From: Burkholderiaceae bacterium
GTDB taxonomy: Bacteria > Pseudomonadota > Gammaproteobacteria > Burkholderiales > Burkholderiaceae_C
Length of the DNA stretch: 64,000 nucleotides
Direction of reading: 5' to 3'
Assembly (NCBI GenBank): GCA_030123545.1
Contig: CP126124.1
Location: forward strand, 682,001-746,000
Of this stretch, positions 10,223 through 18,875 are shown piece after piece. The translations under genes were made by a program, and so were the position numbers. Positions within the stretch are counted from its first letter, which is position 1. Each line of letters begins with the position of its first letter. The notes beneath the pieces were generated by a model. That model was not told where the DNA came from. It saw only the letters and a list, made by a program, of their open reading frames with translations, and did not search any database.

Positions 10223-11542
10223 GTGGCTACTGGCGGAACGAAGATCGCGAAGACAGGGAAGTTCGGCGACCTGCGTCGCCGGCTGATCTTCCTGCTGCTC
10301 GCGCTGCTGGTGTACCGCGTCGGCTCGTACATCCCGGTGCCGGGGATCGACCCGAACCAGCTCGAGCAACTGTTCAAGGGCCAGCAGAACGGGATCCTGA
10401 GCCTGTTCAACATGTTCTCGGGCGGCGCGCTGTCGCGCTTTTCCGTGTTCGCGCTCGGCATCATGCCGTACATCTCGGCGTCGATCATCATGCAGTTGAT
10501 GACCTACGTGGTGCCGACCTTCGAGCAGATGAAGAAGGAAGGCGAGGCCGGCCAGCGCAAGATCACCCAGTACACCCGTTACGGCACGCTGGCGCTCGGG
10601 CTGTTCCAGTCGCTCGGCATCGCGGTCGCGCTCGAGCGCTCGCCCGGTCTCGTGCTCGATCCCGGGATGAGCTTCCGGCTGACCGCGGTGGTCAGTCTGA
10701 CTGCCGGCACGATGTTCCTGATGTGGCTGGGCGAGCAGATCACCGAGCGGGGCCTGGGCAACGGTATTTCGCTCTTGATCTTTGCCGGCATCGCGGCCGG
10801 TCTGCCGACCGCGATCGGCGGCATGCTCGAACTGGTCAGCACCGGTGCAATGAGCATCCTGATCGCGCTGTTCATCGTCGCGATCGTCGTGTTGGTGACC
10901 TACTTCGTGGTGTTCATCGAACGCGGCCAACGCAAGATTCTGGTGAACTACGCGCGCCGACAGGTCGGCAACAAGGTGTACGGCGGCCAATCGTCGCATC
11001 TGCCGCTCAAACTCAACATGTCGGGCGTGATCCCGCCGATCTTCGCGTCGTCGATCATTCTGCTGCCGGCGACCGTGGTGAGCTGGTCCAGCACCGGCGA
11101 CTCGATGCGCTGGCTCAAGGACTTGTCGTCGGCGCTCTCGCCGGGCCAGCCGATCTACGTGATGCTGTACGCGGCGGCGATCATCTTCTTCTGCTTCTTC
11201 TATACCGCGCTGGTGTTCAACAGCCGCGAGACCGCGGACAACCTGAAGAAGAGCGGCGCGTTCATTCCTGGCATCCGCCCGGGCGAGCAGTCGGCGCGCT
11301 TTATCGACAAGATCCTGCTGCGGCTCACGCTGGTCGGCTCGATCTATATCACCATCGTCTGCCTGCTGCCCGAATTCCTGGTGTTGAAGTACAACGTCCC
11401 GTTCTACTTCGGCGGGACCTCGCTGCTGATCATCGTCGTCGTGACGATGGACTTCATGGCCCAGGTGCAGAACTACATGATGTCCCAGCAGTACGAGTCG
11501 TTGTTGAAGAAGGCCAGTTTCAAGACGTCGCTCGGCGGTTGA
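10223..11542 (+). CDS. secY: Preprotein translocase subunit SecY
   Basis: 439 aa, ten predicted membrane segments, the channel of the Sec translocon. Diagnostic blocks: GDLRRRLIFLLLALLVYRVG, PGIDPNQL, the SIIMQLMTYVVPTFEQMKKEGEAGQRKI region and GTSLLIIVVVTMDFMAQVQ. The start is GTG at 10223 after GAGAGGAACCC; longer in-frame starts would overlap rplO. Its position after rplO and before infA matches the conserved spc order. Confidence 0.97.
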   Translation: MATGGTKIAKTGKFGDLRRRLIFLLLALLVYRVGSYIPVPGIDPNQLEQLFKGQQNGILSLFNMFSGGALSRFSVFALGIMPYISASIIMQLMTYVVPTFEQMKKEGEAGQRKITQYTRYGTLALGLFQSLGIAVALERSPGLVLDPGMSFRLTAVVSLTAGTMFLMWLGEQITERGLGNGISLLIFAGIAAGLPTAIGGMLELVSTGAMSILIALFIVAIVVLVTYFVVFIERGQRKILVNYARRQVGNKVYGGQSSHLPLKLNMSGVIPPIFASSIILLPATVVSWSSTGDSMRWLKDLSSALSPGQPIYVMLYAAAIIFFCFFYTALVFNSRETADNLKKSGAFIPGIRPGEQSARFIDKILLRLTLVGSIYITIVCLLPEFLVLKYNVPFYFGGTSLLIIVVVTMDFMAQVQNYMMSQQYESLLKKASFKTSLGG

Positions 11543-11547
11543 GGCGA

Positions 11548-11766
11548 ATGTCCAAGGACGATGTCATCCAGATGCAGGGCGAGGTGGTCGAAAACCTCCC
11601 GAACGCGACCTTTCGGGTCAAGCTCGAGAACGGCCACGTGGTGCTGGGTCATATCTCGGGAAAGATGCGCATGCACTACATCCGCATCCTGCCCGGTGAC
11701 AAGGTCACGGTGGAGTTGACGCCCTACGATCTGACGCGGGCGCGCATCGTGTTCCGGGCGCGATGA
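11548..11766 (+). CDS. infA: Translation initiation factor IF-1
   Basis: 72 aa, a single S1/OB fold, full length. It binds the 30S A site during initiation. The sequence SKDDVIQMQGEVVENLPNATFRVKLENGH is standard. It begins 5 bp after the secY stop, so the two are co-translated. Placement between secY and rpmJ is common in Burkholderiales. Confidence 0.97.
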   Translation: MSKDDVIQMQGEVVENLPNATFRVKLENGHVVLGHISGKMRMHYIRILPGDKVTVELTPYDLTRARIVFRAR

Positions 11767-11799
11767 GCCCGAGGAACGCAACGGTTTGAGGAGAATGAA

Positions 11800-11913
11800 A
11801 TGAAGGTCTCGGCTTCGGTCAAGAAAATCTGCCGCAATTGCAAGATCATCCGGCGCAAGGGCGTGGTGCGCGTGATCTGCACCGATCCGCGGCACAAGCA
11901 GCGTCAAGGCTGA
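11800..11913 (+). CDS. rpmJ: 50S ribosomal protein L36
   Basis: 37 aa. Peptide starts MKVSASVKKICRNCKIIRR and carries the zinc-ribbon ligands Cys11, Cys14, Cys27 and His32, so this is the zinc-binding form. A TTTGAGGAG ribosome site precedes the ATG. Confidence 0.95.
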   Translation: MKVSASVKKICRNCKIIRRKGVVRVICTDPRHKQRQG

Positions 11914-11935
11914 TTCGAGCGTTTGAGAGGAATCC

Positions 11936-12301
11936 ATGGCACGTATTGCTGGCATCAACATCCCCCCGCATCAGCACGCCGAAATCGGGCTGACCGCGAT
12001 CTTCGGCATCGGTCGCGCGCGGGCGCGCAAGATCTGCGAGGCCTGCGACATCGCCTATGCGAAGAAGGTCAAGGATCTGACTGACGGCGACCTCGAAAAG
12101 ATCCGCGAGCAGATCGGCAGGTTCACGATCGAGGGTGACCTGCGCCGCGAGACCACGATGAACATTAAGCGGCTGATGGACATCGGCAGCTACCGCGGCT
12201 TTCGGCATCGCCGCGGCCTACCGGTGCGCGGCCAGCGCACGCGCACCAATGCGCGCACCCGCAAGGGGCCACGCAAGGGCGCCGCGGCATTGAAGAAGTA
12301 A
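11936..12301 (+). CDS. rpsM: 30S ribosomal protein S13
   Basis: 121 aa head protein of the small subunit contacting P-site tRNA. ARIAGINIPPHQHAEIGLTAIFGIG is the N-terminus; the C-terminus is the basic tail RTRTNARTRKGPRKG. First gene of the alpha block (S13, S11, S4, alpha, L17). Confidence 0.98.
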   Translation: MARIAGINIPPHQHAEIGLTAIFGIGRARARKICEACDIAYAKKVKDLTDGDLEKIREQIGRFTIEGDLRRETTMNIKRLMDIGSYRGFRHRRGLPVRGQRTRTNARTRKGPRKGAAALKK

Positions 12302-12322
12302 CCGGAATCGAGAGAACAGACC

Positions 12323-12727
12323 ATGGCCAAGGCTCCCGTCAACACCGCCGCGCAGCGCGTGCGCAAGAAGGTTCGCAAGAACGTCTCGGACGGCGTTGCG
12401 CACGTGCACGCTTCGTTCAACAACACCATCATCACGATCACCGACCGCCAGGGCAATGCGCTGTCCTGGGCGTCTTCCGGCGGCCAGGGCTTCAAGGGCT
12501 CGCGCAAGTCGACGCCGTTCGCTGCGCAAGTGGCGTCCGAATCGGCCGGTCGCGCCGCGATGGAACAGGGCATCAAGAACCTCGAGGTCGAGATTCGGGG
12601 CCCGGGCCCGGGGCGCGAATCGTCGGTGCGCGCACTGGCGGCTTTGGGCATCCGCATCATCTCGATCGCCGACGTGACGCCGATCCCGCACAACGGATGC
12701 CGTCCGCAGAAGCGCAGGAGAATCTGA
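12323..12727 (+). CDS. rpsK: 30S ribosomal protein S11
   Basis: 134 aa platform protein. Core blocks HVHASFNNTIITITDRQGN and GPGPGRESSVRALAALGI are diagnostic; the basic C-terminus PHNGCRPQKRRRI is normal. An attenuator-like hairpin follows at 12734-12772 before rpsD. Confidence 0.98.
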   Translation: MAKAPVNTAAQRVRKKVRKNVSDGVAHVHASFNNTIITITDRQGNALSWASSGGQGFKGSRKSTPFAAQVASESAGRAAMEQGIKNLEVEIRGPGPGRESSVRALAALGIRIISIADVTPIPHNGCRPQKRRRI

Positions 12728-12733
12728 GGACGA

Positions 12734-12772
12734 AACAAGGCGTTGCTCCGACCGCCTTGTTCTCGTGTTTTT
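12734..12772 (+). terminator. Attenuator/terminator hairpin between rpsK and rpsD
   Basis: Perfect 9-bp stem AACAAGGCG (12734-12742) with CGCCTTGTT (12753-12761), followed by CTCGTGTTTTT. Further weak GC hairpins occupy 12775-12835. It would be expected to reduce read-through from the upstream genes into rpsD-rpoA-rplQ, or to set their ratio. Confidence 0.6.
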
Positions 12773-12854
12773 AAGCCCACCGCCGCCGTGCACTGTTGCC
12801 GGCGGCTCCCACGGTATTAATGGCCGTGGCAGTTGAAACCAGAAGGAAGCTCAA

Positions 12855-13478
12855 GTGGCACGCTACCTTGGCCCGAAGGCCAAACTCTCACGCCGTGAAG
12901 GCACGGACCTGTTCCTCAAGAGCGCGCGGCGCGCTATCGGCGACAAGGCGAAGTTCGACTCCAAGCCGGGCCAGCATGGTCGCATCTCGGGCGCCCGCAC
13001 CTCCGACTTCGGACGGCAGCTGCGCGAGAAGCAGAAGGTCAAGCGCATGTACGGCGTGCTGGAGCGCTCGTTCCGGCGCTACTTTGCCGAGGCCGAGCGG
13101 CGCCGCGGCAACACCGGCGCGAACCTGATGTTCCTGCTGGAATGCCGGCTTGACAACGTGGTCTACCGCATGGGCTTCGGATCGACCCGCGCCGAGGCCC
13201 GGCAGCTGGTGTCGCACAAGGCGGTCACGGTGAACGGCCAGGCGGTGAACATCCCGTCCTACATGATCAAGGTCGGCGATATCGTTGCGGTGCGCGAGAA
13301 GGCGCGCAAGCAGAACCGGGTCGTCGAGGCGCTGCAACTGGCGCAACAGGTCGGGATTCCGGCCTGGGTCGAGGTGAATGCCGACAAGGCCGAGGGCACC
13401 TTCAAGAAGGTGCCGGACCGCGACGAGTTCGCGGCCGACGTCAACGAATCGCTGATCGTCGAGCTGTATTCGAGGTAA
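12855..13478 (+). CDS. rpsD: 30S ribosomal protein S4
   Basis: 207 aa primary 16S rRNA-binding protein; in E. coli also the repressor of the alpha operon. ARYLGPKAKLSRREGTDL starts the protein and the S4 RNA-binding domain (LDNVVYRMGFGSTRAEARQLVSHKAVTVNGQ) is intact. The start is GTG at 12855 after AAGGAAG. It is separated from rpsK by 127 bp containing a hairpin and followed by another structured element. Confidence 0.98.
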   Translation: MARYLGPKAKLSRREGTDLFLKSARRAIGDKAKFDSKPGQHGRISGARTSDFGRQLREKQKVKRMYGVLERSFRRYFAEAERRRGNTGANLMFLLECRLDNVVYRMGFGSTRAEARQLVSHKAVTVNGQAVNIPSYMIKVGDIVAVREKARKQNRVVEALQLAQQVGIPAWVEVNADKAEGTFKKVPDRDEFAADVNESLIVELYSR

Positions 13479-13480
13479 AC

Positions 13481-13524
13481 AAGGTGAAAACGAGGCTGCT
13501 GCGCAGCCTCGTCCTTCAGTTTTT
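13481..13524 (+). terminator. Hairpin with A-rich internal loop after rpsD
   Basis: AAGG (13481-13484) then TGAAAA, then a 9-bp stem ACGAGGCTG (13490-13498) / CAGCCTCGT (13504-13512), then CCTT (13513-13516), which can pair with the first AAGG, then CAGTTTTT. It can act as a partial terminator before rpoA. A similar element with the same GGTGAAAACGAGGC start follows rpoA. Confidence 0.6.
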
Positions 13525-13608
13525 CGTACCCGTCCGGGCGGCATTCCCGATGGGCGCTTCACCAGCCTTACCGGTGTAACGAGCCGGGGGTATTGAGAGG
13601 AAGTCTGC

Positions 13609-14598
13609 ATGCAAACCAATCTGCTGAAACCGAAGACGATCAACGTGGAGCCGGTCGGCCCGAACCGCGCCAAGGTCACGCTTGAGCCGTTCGAGCGCGG
13701 CTACGGCCACACGCTGGGTAATGCGCTGCGCCGCGTGCTGTTGTCGTCGATGGTCGGCTATGCACCCACCGAAGTCACGATCGCCGGCGTGCTTCACGAA
13801 TACTCGTCGATCGACGGCGTGCAGGAGGATGTCGTGAACATCCTGCTGAACTTGAAAGGCGTGGTGTTCAAGCTGCATAACCGCGACGAGGTCACGCTGT
13901 CGCTGCGCAAGGACGGCGAGGGCCCGGTGACCGCGGCGGACGTGCAGACCCCGCACGACGTGGAGATCGTCAACCCCGACCATGTGATCGCGAACCTGTC
14001 GCAAGGCGGCAAGCTGGACCTGCAGATCAAGGTCGAAAAAGGCCGCGGCTACGTGCCCGGCAACGTGCGCCGCTACGGCGACGAGCCGACCAAGTCGATC
14101 GGCCGCATCGTGCTCGACGCCTCGTTCTCGCCGGTGAGGCGGGTCAGCTACACGGTCGAGAGCGCGCGTGTCGAACAGCGCACCGACCTGGACAAGCTGG
14201 TGGTCGAGATCGAGACCAATGGCGCGATCAGCGCCGAAGACGCGGTGCGTTCGTCGGCCAAGATTCTGGTCGAGCAGCTCGCGGTGTTCGCGCAACTCGA
14301 AGGAGGTGAGCTGGCGGCGTTCGACACGCCGACGCCACGCAGCTCGCAGCAGTTCGACCCGATCCTGCTGCGCCCGGTCGACGAGCTCGAACTCACCGTG
14401 CGTTCCGCGAACTGCCTGAAGGCCGAGAACATCTACTACATCGGCGACCTGATCCAGCGCACCGAGAACGAGCTGCTGAAGACGCCGAACCTGGGCCGCA
14501 AATCGCTGAACGAAATCAAGGAAGTACTGGCTTCGCGTGGTTTGACGCTGGGCATGAAGCTCGAGAGCTGGCCACCGGCCGGACTGGACAAGCGATAG
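13609..14598 (+). CDS. rpoA: RNA polymerase alpha subunit
   Basis: 329 aa, standard length. The N-terminal assembly domain (GYGHTLGNALRRVLLSSM) and the C-terminal domain (SANCLKAENIYYIGDLIQRTENELLKTPNLGRKSLNEIKE) are complete. It lies between rpsD and rplQ as in other alpha operons. Hairpins precede and follow it. Confidence 0.99.
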   Translation: MQTNLLKPKTINVEPVGPNRAKVTLEPFERGYGHTLGNALRRVLLSSMVGYAPTEVTIAGVLHEYSSIDGVQEDVVNILLNLKGVVFKLHNRDEVTLSLRKDGEGPVTAADVQTPHDVEIVNPDHVIANLSQGGKLDLQIKVEKGRGYVPGNVRRYGDEPTKSIGRIVLDASFSPVRRVSYTVESARVEQRTDLDKLVVEIETNGAISAEDAVRSSAKILVEQLAVFAQLEGGELAAFDTPTPRSSQQFDPILLRPVDELELTVRSANCLKAENIYYIGDLIQRTENELLKTPNLGRKSLNEIKEVLASRGLTLGMKLESWPPAGLDKR

Positions 14599-14600
14599 AC

Positions 14601-14631
14601 AGGGTGAAAACGAGGCCGCGGCCTCGACCCT
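14601..14631 (+). promoter_or_regulatory. Hairpin with A-rich bulge after rpoA
   Basis: AGGGT (14601-14605) and ACCCT (14627-14631) enclose GAAAA plus the perfect palindrome CGAGGCCGCGGCCTCG. The first 14 bases resemble the element after rpsD. There is no following T-run, so it is not a clear terminator; an mRNA processing or regulatory role is possible. Confidence 0.45.
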
Positions 14632-14678
14632 GCGGTACCTGACACGGCCGCGGGATGACATAACGAAAGGAAAGCGCC

Positions 14679-15077
14679 ATGCGCCACCGAAACGGACTTC
14701 GCAAACTCAACCGCACCAGCGAGCATCGCCTCGCGATGCTGCGCAACATGATGAACTCGCTGATCGCGCACGAGGCCATCAAGACCACGCTACCGAAGGC
14801 CAAGGAATTGCGCCGCGTGGTCGAGCCGATGATCACGCTGGCCAAGGAGCCCACCGTCGCCAACAAGCGTCTCGCGTTCAACCGGCTGCGCGACCGCGAC
14901 AGCGTCGTCAAGCTGTTCGGCGAACTCGGCCCCCGCTTCAAGGCTCGGCCGGGCGGCTACACGCGCATCCTGAAAATGGGCTTTCGGGTCGGCGACAACG
15001 CACCGCTGGCGCTGGTTGAATTGCTCGACCGGCCCGAGCCGGCGGAACCGGGCGCCGACGAGCCCGCAGCAATGTAA
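14679..15077 (+). CDS. rplQ: 50S ribosomal protein L17
   Basis: 132 aa. MRHRNGLRKLNRTSEHRLAM is the classic L17 start; the C-terminal GGYTRILKMGFRVGDNAPLALVELLD is conserved. A GAAAGGAAAG site precedes the ATG. Last protein gene of the superoperon. Confidence 0.98.
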   Translation: MRHRNGLRKLNRTSEHRLAMLRNMMNSLIAHEAIKTTLPKAKELRRVVEPMITLAKEPTVANKRLAFNRLRDRDSVVKLFGELGPRFKARPGGYTRILKMGFRVGDNAPLALVELLDRPEPAEPGADEPAAM

Positions 15078-15094
15078 TCTGCGACGTAATCGTC

Positions 15095-15100
15095 TATAAT
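15095..15100 (+). promoter_or_regulatory. Predicted -10 element of the tRNA-fMet gene
   Basis: A perfect TATAAT lies 11 bp before the tRNA 5' end; no convincing -35 is visible. It suggests separate transcription of the tRNA after rplQ. Confidence 0.45.
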
Positions 15101-15111
15101 TTCACCCTTGG

Positions 15112-15188
<77 letters not shown>

Positions 15189-15214
15189 GTTTTCGGCAGC
15201 TCAGGCTGCGCTTG

Positions 15215-15246
15215 AACGCCCACCGCAAGGTGGGTGTTTTGCTTTT
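15215..15246 (+). terminator. Terminator after tRNA-fMet
   Basis: Stem CCCACC / GGTGGG with loop GCAA, extended by weaker pairs, followed by TGTTTTGCTTTT. It is well placed to end the ribosomal/tRNA transcripts. Confidence 0.7.
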
Positions 15247-15289
15247 GGGGGCACCCTTCGCGCCCGTGGGTCGGTCCTACAATCGGCGC

Positions 15290-15688
15290 ATGTTCAGGCG
15301 CGTGACGCATCCGCTGGCCCGATGGCTCGCCGTGGCGTCCATCGCCTGGCTGACGCTGGCGCCGACCGCGCTTCGGGTCTTGAGCCTGGGGCTACCAACC
15401 GTCCAGCCTTGGCAGCAGATCTGCACGGCGCACGCCGATGAGTTGGGGCGCCCCGGCGGCATACCGAGCGCGCCGCAACACGATGGGGCTGCCGGCGGCG
15501 GTTGCCCCTTGTGCGTGCTGTGTCACCATGGTTGGGCTCCCACACCCGTGCCCATTCCCGCGGTCGACATCCCGCCGCAGGGCCAGCAGTCGTGGCTCGT
15601 CGTCGTACCGCCCCCGCCCCGTCCGGCTTCGGGCTGGGTGTCGCAGAACCCTCGCGCGCCGCCTGGGTCGGTACTCGCACCCGTCTGA
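15290..15688 (+). CDS. DUF2946-type small secreted or anchored protein
   Basis: 132 aa. An N-terminal hydrophobic segment (about residues 10-35, LARWLAVASIAWLTLAPTALRVL) suggests a signal or membrane anchor. The centre has GGGCPLCVLCHHG, a Cys/His pattern common in DUF2946 proteins, which often occur near copper genes. The C-terminal half is Pro-rich. Next downstream are a Cys-tagged outer-membrane protein and a TlpA thioredoxin, so a metal or redox function is plausible but not shown. No strong ribosome site precedes the ATG. Confidence 0.6.
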   Translation: MFRRVTHPLARWLAVASIAWLTLAPTALRVLSLGLPTVQPWQQICTAHADELGRPGGIPSAPQHDGAAGGGCPLCVLCHHGWAPTPVPIPAVDIPPQGQQSWLVVVPPPPRPASGWVSQNPRAPPGSVLAPV

Positions 15689-15830
15689 CACGCGTCACCG
15701 ACCGCTCCTGGCTGAGCTCTCCCGCCAGTTTCGGCGAGCCGGCTTCCCGCCTTGCTTTCAGCGGGAACGACATCAAGAGAAACCACATCTAGAGCGGATA
15801 TCGCCTCCGCGTTCCTTTTCGGAGATTCCG

Positions 15831-16880
15831 ATGAAAAAACACACTCTTGCCCTTCTCGCGCTGTGGGCCACCTTGCCCGCGACCTCGGCGTGGGCTTGTG
15901 CCACCTGCGGCTGCGCGCTGTCTTCCGACGCCGCGATGGGTTATTCGTCTAGTACCGGCTGGCTCGTGAGCCTGCAGTACGACTACATCAACCAGAATCA
16001 GCTGCGCTCGGGAACCGGCGCCATTGCACCGGCGCAGGTCGCCGCGATCAACGATGCGGGCGGCGATCAGGAGGTGGAAAATAGCACCATCAACCGCTAT
16101 GTCACGCTGGGGCTGAGCTACGCGCCCAGCCCGGACTGGAATTTCCGGCTTATGGTGCCGTACATCGACCGCAGCCATACGACCTACGGATCCTCGGGCA
16201 ACCCGCTCACGCCGGCCGACATCAGCAGCGCCACCGTGTCCGCCCTGGGTGACGTCAAGTTCATCGCGAGCTACCAGGGTCTGTTGCCGACGCACAACCT
16301 CGGTCTCCAGTTCGGCGTGAAGCTGCCGACCGGAAACTACGGCGGACCGAATGCCTCGGGCACCGGCAGCGTGGGGCGCAACCCCGCTGCGTTCAGCAGC
16401 GGACCGAACGCGTCGATCCCCGCGCCCGCCAATCTCCTCGACACCAGCCTGCAGGCCGGCACCGGCAGCACCGATCTGATCGTCGGCGCCTACTACTACC
16501 AGGCGGTCAGCCAGAACTTCGACGCCTTCGTGAACGGCCAGTTCCAGGCCGCGGTCAGCCAGCGGCTCGATCAGCCGGGCGCGGACTATCGCCCCGGCAA
16601 TCTGGCGACCGTGAGCTTCGGGCTGCGCTACGAGGCCGACCCGAATTTCGTCCCGCAAGTGCAGGTCAACATCACGCGCAAGGGATCGGACCAAGGCGCG
16701 CTCGCCGACACGCGCAATACCGCCGGCACTGCGGCGTATCTCAGCCCGGGCGTGACGATGGTGATCGCGGCGCAAACGCAGTTGTACGCGTTCCTGCAGT
16801 TGCCGGTGTACAGCCGGCTCGAAGGCGTTCAGTTGTTTCCACGCTGGGGCGCCACGGTCGGGCTGACCCATGCGTTCTGA
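15831..16880 (+). CDS. Putative outer-membrane beta-barrel protein with N-terminal Cys motif
   Basis: 349 aa. A signal peptide (residues 1-22, ending TSAWA) is followed directly by CATCGC (Cys23, 26 and 28), so the mature protein would begin with three closely spaced cysteines. The rest alternates polar and aromatic residues, with repeated Gly-Leu-Tyr strands and a C-terminal Phe (GLTHAF), typical of an outer-membrane barrel. It looks like the uncharacterised transporter-like barrels found next to TlpA proteins. The Cys cluster could bind metal or be a target of the downstream thioredoxin. Function unknown. Confidence 0.6.
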   Translation: MKKHTLALLALWATLPATSAWACATCGCALSSDAAMGYSSSTGWLVSLQYDYINQNQLRSGTGAIAPAQVAAINDAGGDQEVENSTINRYVTLGLSYAPSPDWNFRLMVPYIDRSHTTYGSSGNPLTPADISSATVSALGDVKFIASYQGLLPTHNLGLQFGVKLPTGNYGGPNASGTGSVGRNPAAFSSGPNASIPAPANLLDTSLQAGTGSTDLIVGAYYYQAVSQNFDAFVNGQFQAAVSQRLDQPGADYRPGNLATVSFGLRYEADPNFVPQVQVNITRKGSDQGALADTRNTAGTAAYLSPGVTMVIAAQTQLYAFLQLPVYSRLEGVQLFPRWGATVGLTHAF

Positions 16881-16906
16881 GCTTCGGTGTCGAATAGGAG
16901 TCAAGC

Positions 16907-17500
16907 ATGAACATCCAGTTGCCTAGCGATCCGAAGTGCGCAGATGCGGGTGCCGACTCGCCACTACCCGCGCTGCGGCGCCGGGGCTGGCTGCGTGGCG
17001 CCGCAGCGTGTGCGGTGGTCGGGCTGGCCAGCATCGGCTCCCGCGCCTGGGCGAACGGGCTGCGGGTCGGCGAACCGGCGCCGCCACTGGTGCTGCACAC
17101 GCTCGATGGGCGCAGCATTGCCACCGGCGATCTGCGCGGCCAGGTCGTGATTGCGACTTTCTGGGCGACCTGGTGCGCCCCGTGCCGCGAGGAACTGCCG
17201 TTGCTGTCGGCGTATGCCGCGCGCCACGCGGCCGATGGGCTGCAGGTGCTCGGGTTCAGTCTGGACGGCGCGGACAAGCTGAACCAGGTCCGCGCGGTCG
17301 CAGCGAGCTTGAGTTTTCCGGTCGGTCTGCTGCCGAGCCCATGGGTTCCGGTCTATGGCCGCATCTGGCGCCTTCCGGTCAGCTTCGTGATCGACCGCGC
17401 CGGGCGCTTGGCCGACGACGGCTGGAGAGACGATCCGCCCGAGATGACGGCCGAGCGCTTGCGGCGCGTCGTCGATCCGCTGCTCGCGAATCGCTCTTGA
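16907..17500 (+). CDS. TlpA-family periplasmic thioredoxin
   Basis: 197 aa. An N-terminal Tat-like signal (RRRGWLRGAAACAVVGLASIGSRAWA, residues 24-49) precedes a thioredoxin fold with the active site Trp-Cys-Ala-Pro-Cys (Cys90 and Cys93). The cis-proline region is RLPVSFVIDRAGR. Such proteins reduce disulfides in the periplasm, often for cytochrome c or metal-centre assembly. It begins 26 bp after the outer-membrane protein gene, suggesting co-expression. Confidence 0.85.
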   Translation: MNIQLPSDPKCADAGADSPLPALRRRGWLRGAAACAVVGLASIGSRAWANGLRVGEPAPPLVLHTLDGRSIATGDLRGQVVIATFWATWCAPCREELPLLSAYAARHAADGLQVLGFSLDGADKLNQVRAVAASLSFPVGLLPSPWVPVYGRIWRLPVSFVIDRAGRLADDGWRDDPPEMTAERLRRVVDPLLANRS

Positions 17501-17606
17501 GGACGGGCTGCGGCGCGGGTAGCTGCGCCAGTGATACATGGTCGGAGCACGGGGCCGGGTCGCATCGCCGTCGCCGAGGTTCGCCACAAAATGTCAAAAT
17601 AAGTGC

Positions 17607-18875
17607 ATGCATAGCTTGTACAGCAAGGTTGAATCGCAGCTGGCTGGACTGCCGCTGCCGGTGTCGCTGCGCCTGCCGGGTGGACAGTCGGTGGGTCCGG
17701 GGCAATCGTTGGTCACACTGGCGTTCGACCACTGGTCGACGGTCGCCACCTTTGCCGCCGGCAGGATTGGCGCGCTGGCCGAGGCCTATGTCGAGAACCG
17801 GGTCCAGATCGACGGCAGCATGCGCGACCTGATGACGGTAGCGACGCGACTGCTGCAGCGCGACCCGGCCGCGCACGACAACCGCTGGCCGCACGACCTG
17901 ATCCACCGCATGCGCTCGCGCCGGGCGCACTCGCGTGAGCGCGATGCGCGCCAGATTCAGTACCACTACGACGTCAGCGACGATTTCTATGCGCTGTGGC
18001 TCGATCCGCGCCGCGTGTATTCCTGCGCCTACTTCCGCGACGCAGACATGACGCTGGCGCAGGCGCAGGAGGCCAAGATCGACCACATCTGCCGCAAGCT
18101 GATGCTGAAATCCGGCGACCGATTCCTCGATATCGGCGCGGGCTGGGGCGGGCTGCTGCTATGGGCAGCCGAGCACTACGGCGTCGACGCGACCGGGATC
18201 ACGCTGTCGAAAAATCAGCAGGCCTATGTGACGCGGTTGATCGAAGAGAAGGGCCTGCAGGGTCGGGTGCGCATCGAACTGCGCGACTACCGGGATCTCG
18301 ACGAATCGCGGCCGTACGACCGGATCGCGTCGGTCGGCATGTTCGAGCATGTCGGCTACGCGAACCTGCCGTCCTATTTCGAGAAGGTGCGGCGCCTGCT
18401 CAAGCCCGGTGGCCTCGCGATGAACCACGGCATTACCGCCGGCGGCGTCGACTACGACCAGCTCGGCGCCGGCATGGGCGACTTCATCGGCAAGTACATC
18501 TTCCCAGGTGGCGAGCTGTTTCACATCAGCCATGTGCTGCGGGTCGCGGCGCTCGCCGGTCTGGAGATGGTCGACACCGAAAACCTGCGGCCGCACTATG
18601 CGCGAACGCTTTGGGCCTGGTCCGACGGCCTGGAGCAGCATCTGGACGAAGCGCACAAGGTGCTGCTGCGAAACGGCAGCGCCGAGCAGGCGGAGCGGGT
18701 GCTGCGCGCGTACCGACTGTACCTGGCGGGCTGTGCGATGGGGTTCGAGCAGGGCTGGGTCGCGCTGCACCAGATTCTGGTGGCGCACCCGGATGCGGGC
18801 TACGTAGGCGCGGGCCCGAAAGGTGCACAATCGGATTACCCGTTCAACCGAGCCTATATCTATCGCCAGCCATGA
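17607..18875 (+). CDS. cfa: Cyclopropane-fatty-acyl-phospholipid synthase
   Basis: 422 aa. Transfers a methylene from S-adenosylmethionine to double bonds of membrane lipid acyl chains. The SAM motif FLDIGAGWGGLLLWAAEHYG and the family blocks QYHYDVSDDFYALWLD, YSCAYF, EHVGYANLPSYF and GDFIGKYIFPGGEL are present. ATG at 17607 is preferred; an in-frame start at 17538 would add a 23-residue unconserved leader. The stop overlaps the start of the DUF1840 gene (ATGA). Confidence 0.93.
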   Translation: MHSLYSKVESQLAGLPLPVSLRLPGGQSVGPGQSLVTLAFDHWSTVATFAAGRIGALAEAYVENRVQIDGSMRDLMTVATRLLQRDPAAHDNRWPHDLIHRMRSRRAHSRERDARQIQYHYDVSDDFYALWLDPRRVYSCAYFRDADMTLAQAQEAKIDHICRKLMLKSGDRFLDIGAGWGGLLLWAAEHYGVDATGITLSKNQQAYVTRLIEEKGLQGRVRIELRDYRDLDESRPYDRIASVGMFEHVGYANLPSYFEKVRRLLKPGGLAMNHGITAGGVDYDQLGAGMGDFIGKYIFPGGELFHISHVLRVAALAGLEMVDTENLRPHYARTLWAWSDGLEQHLDEAHKVLLRNGSAEQAERVLRAYRLYLAGCAMGFEQGWVALHQILVAHPDAGYVGAGPKGAQSDYPFNRAYIYRQP

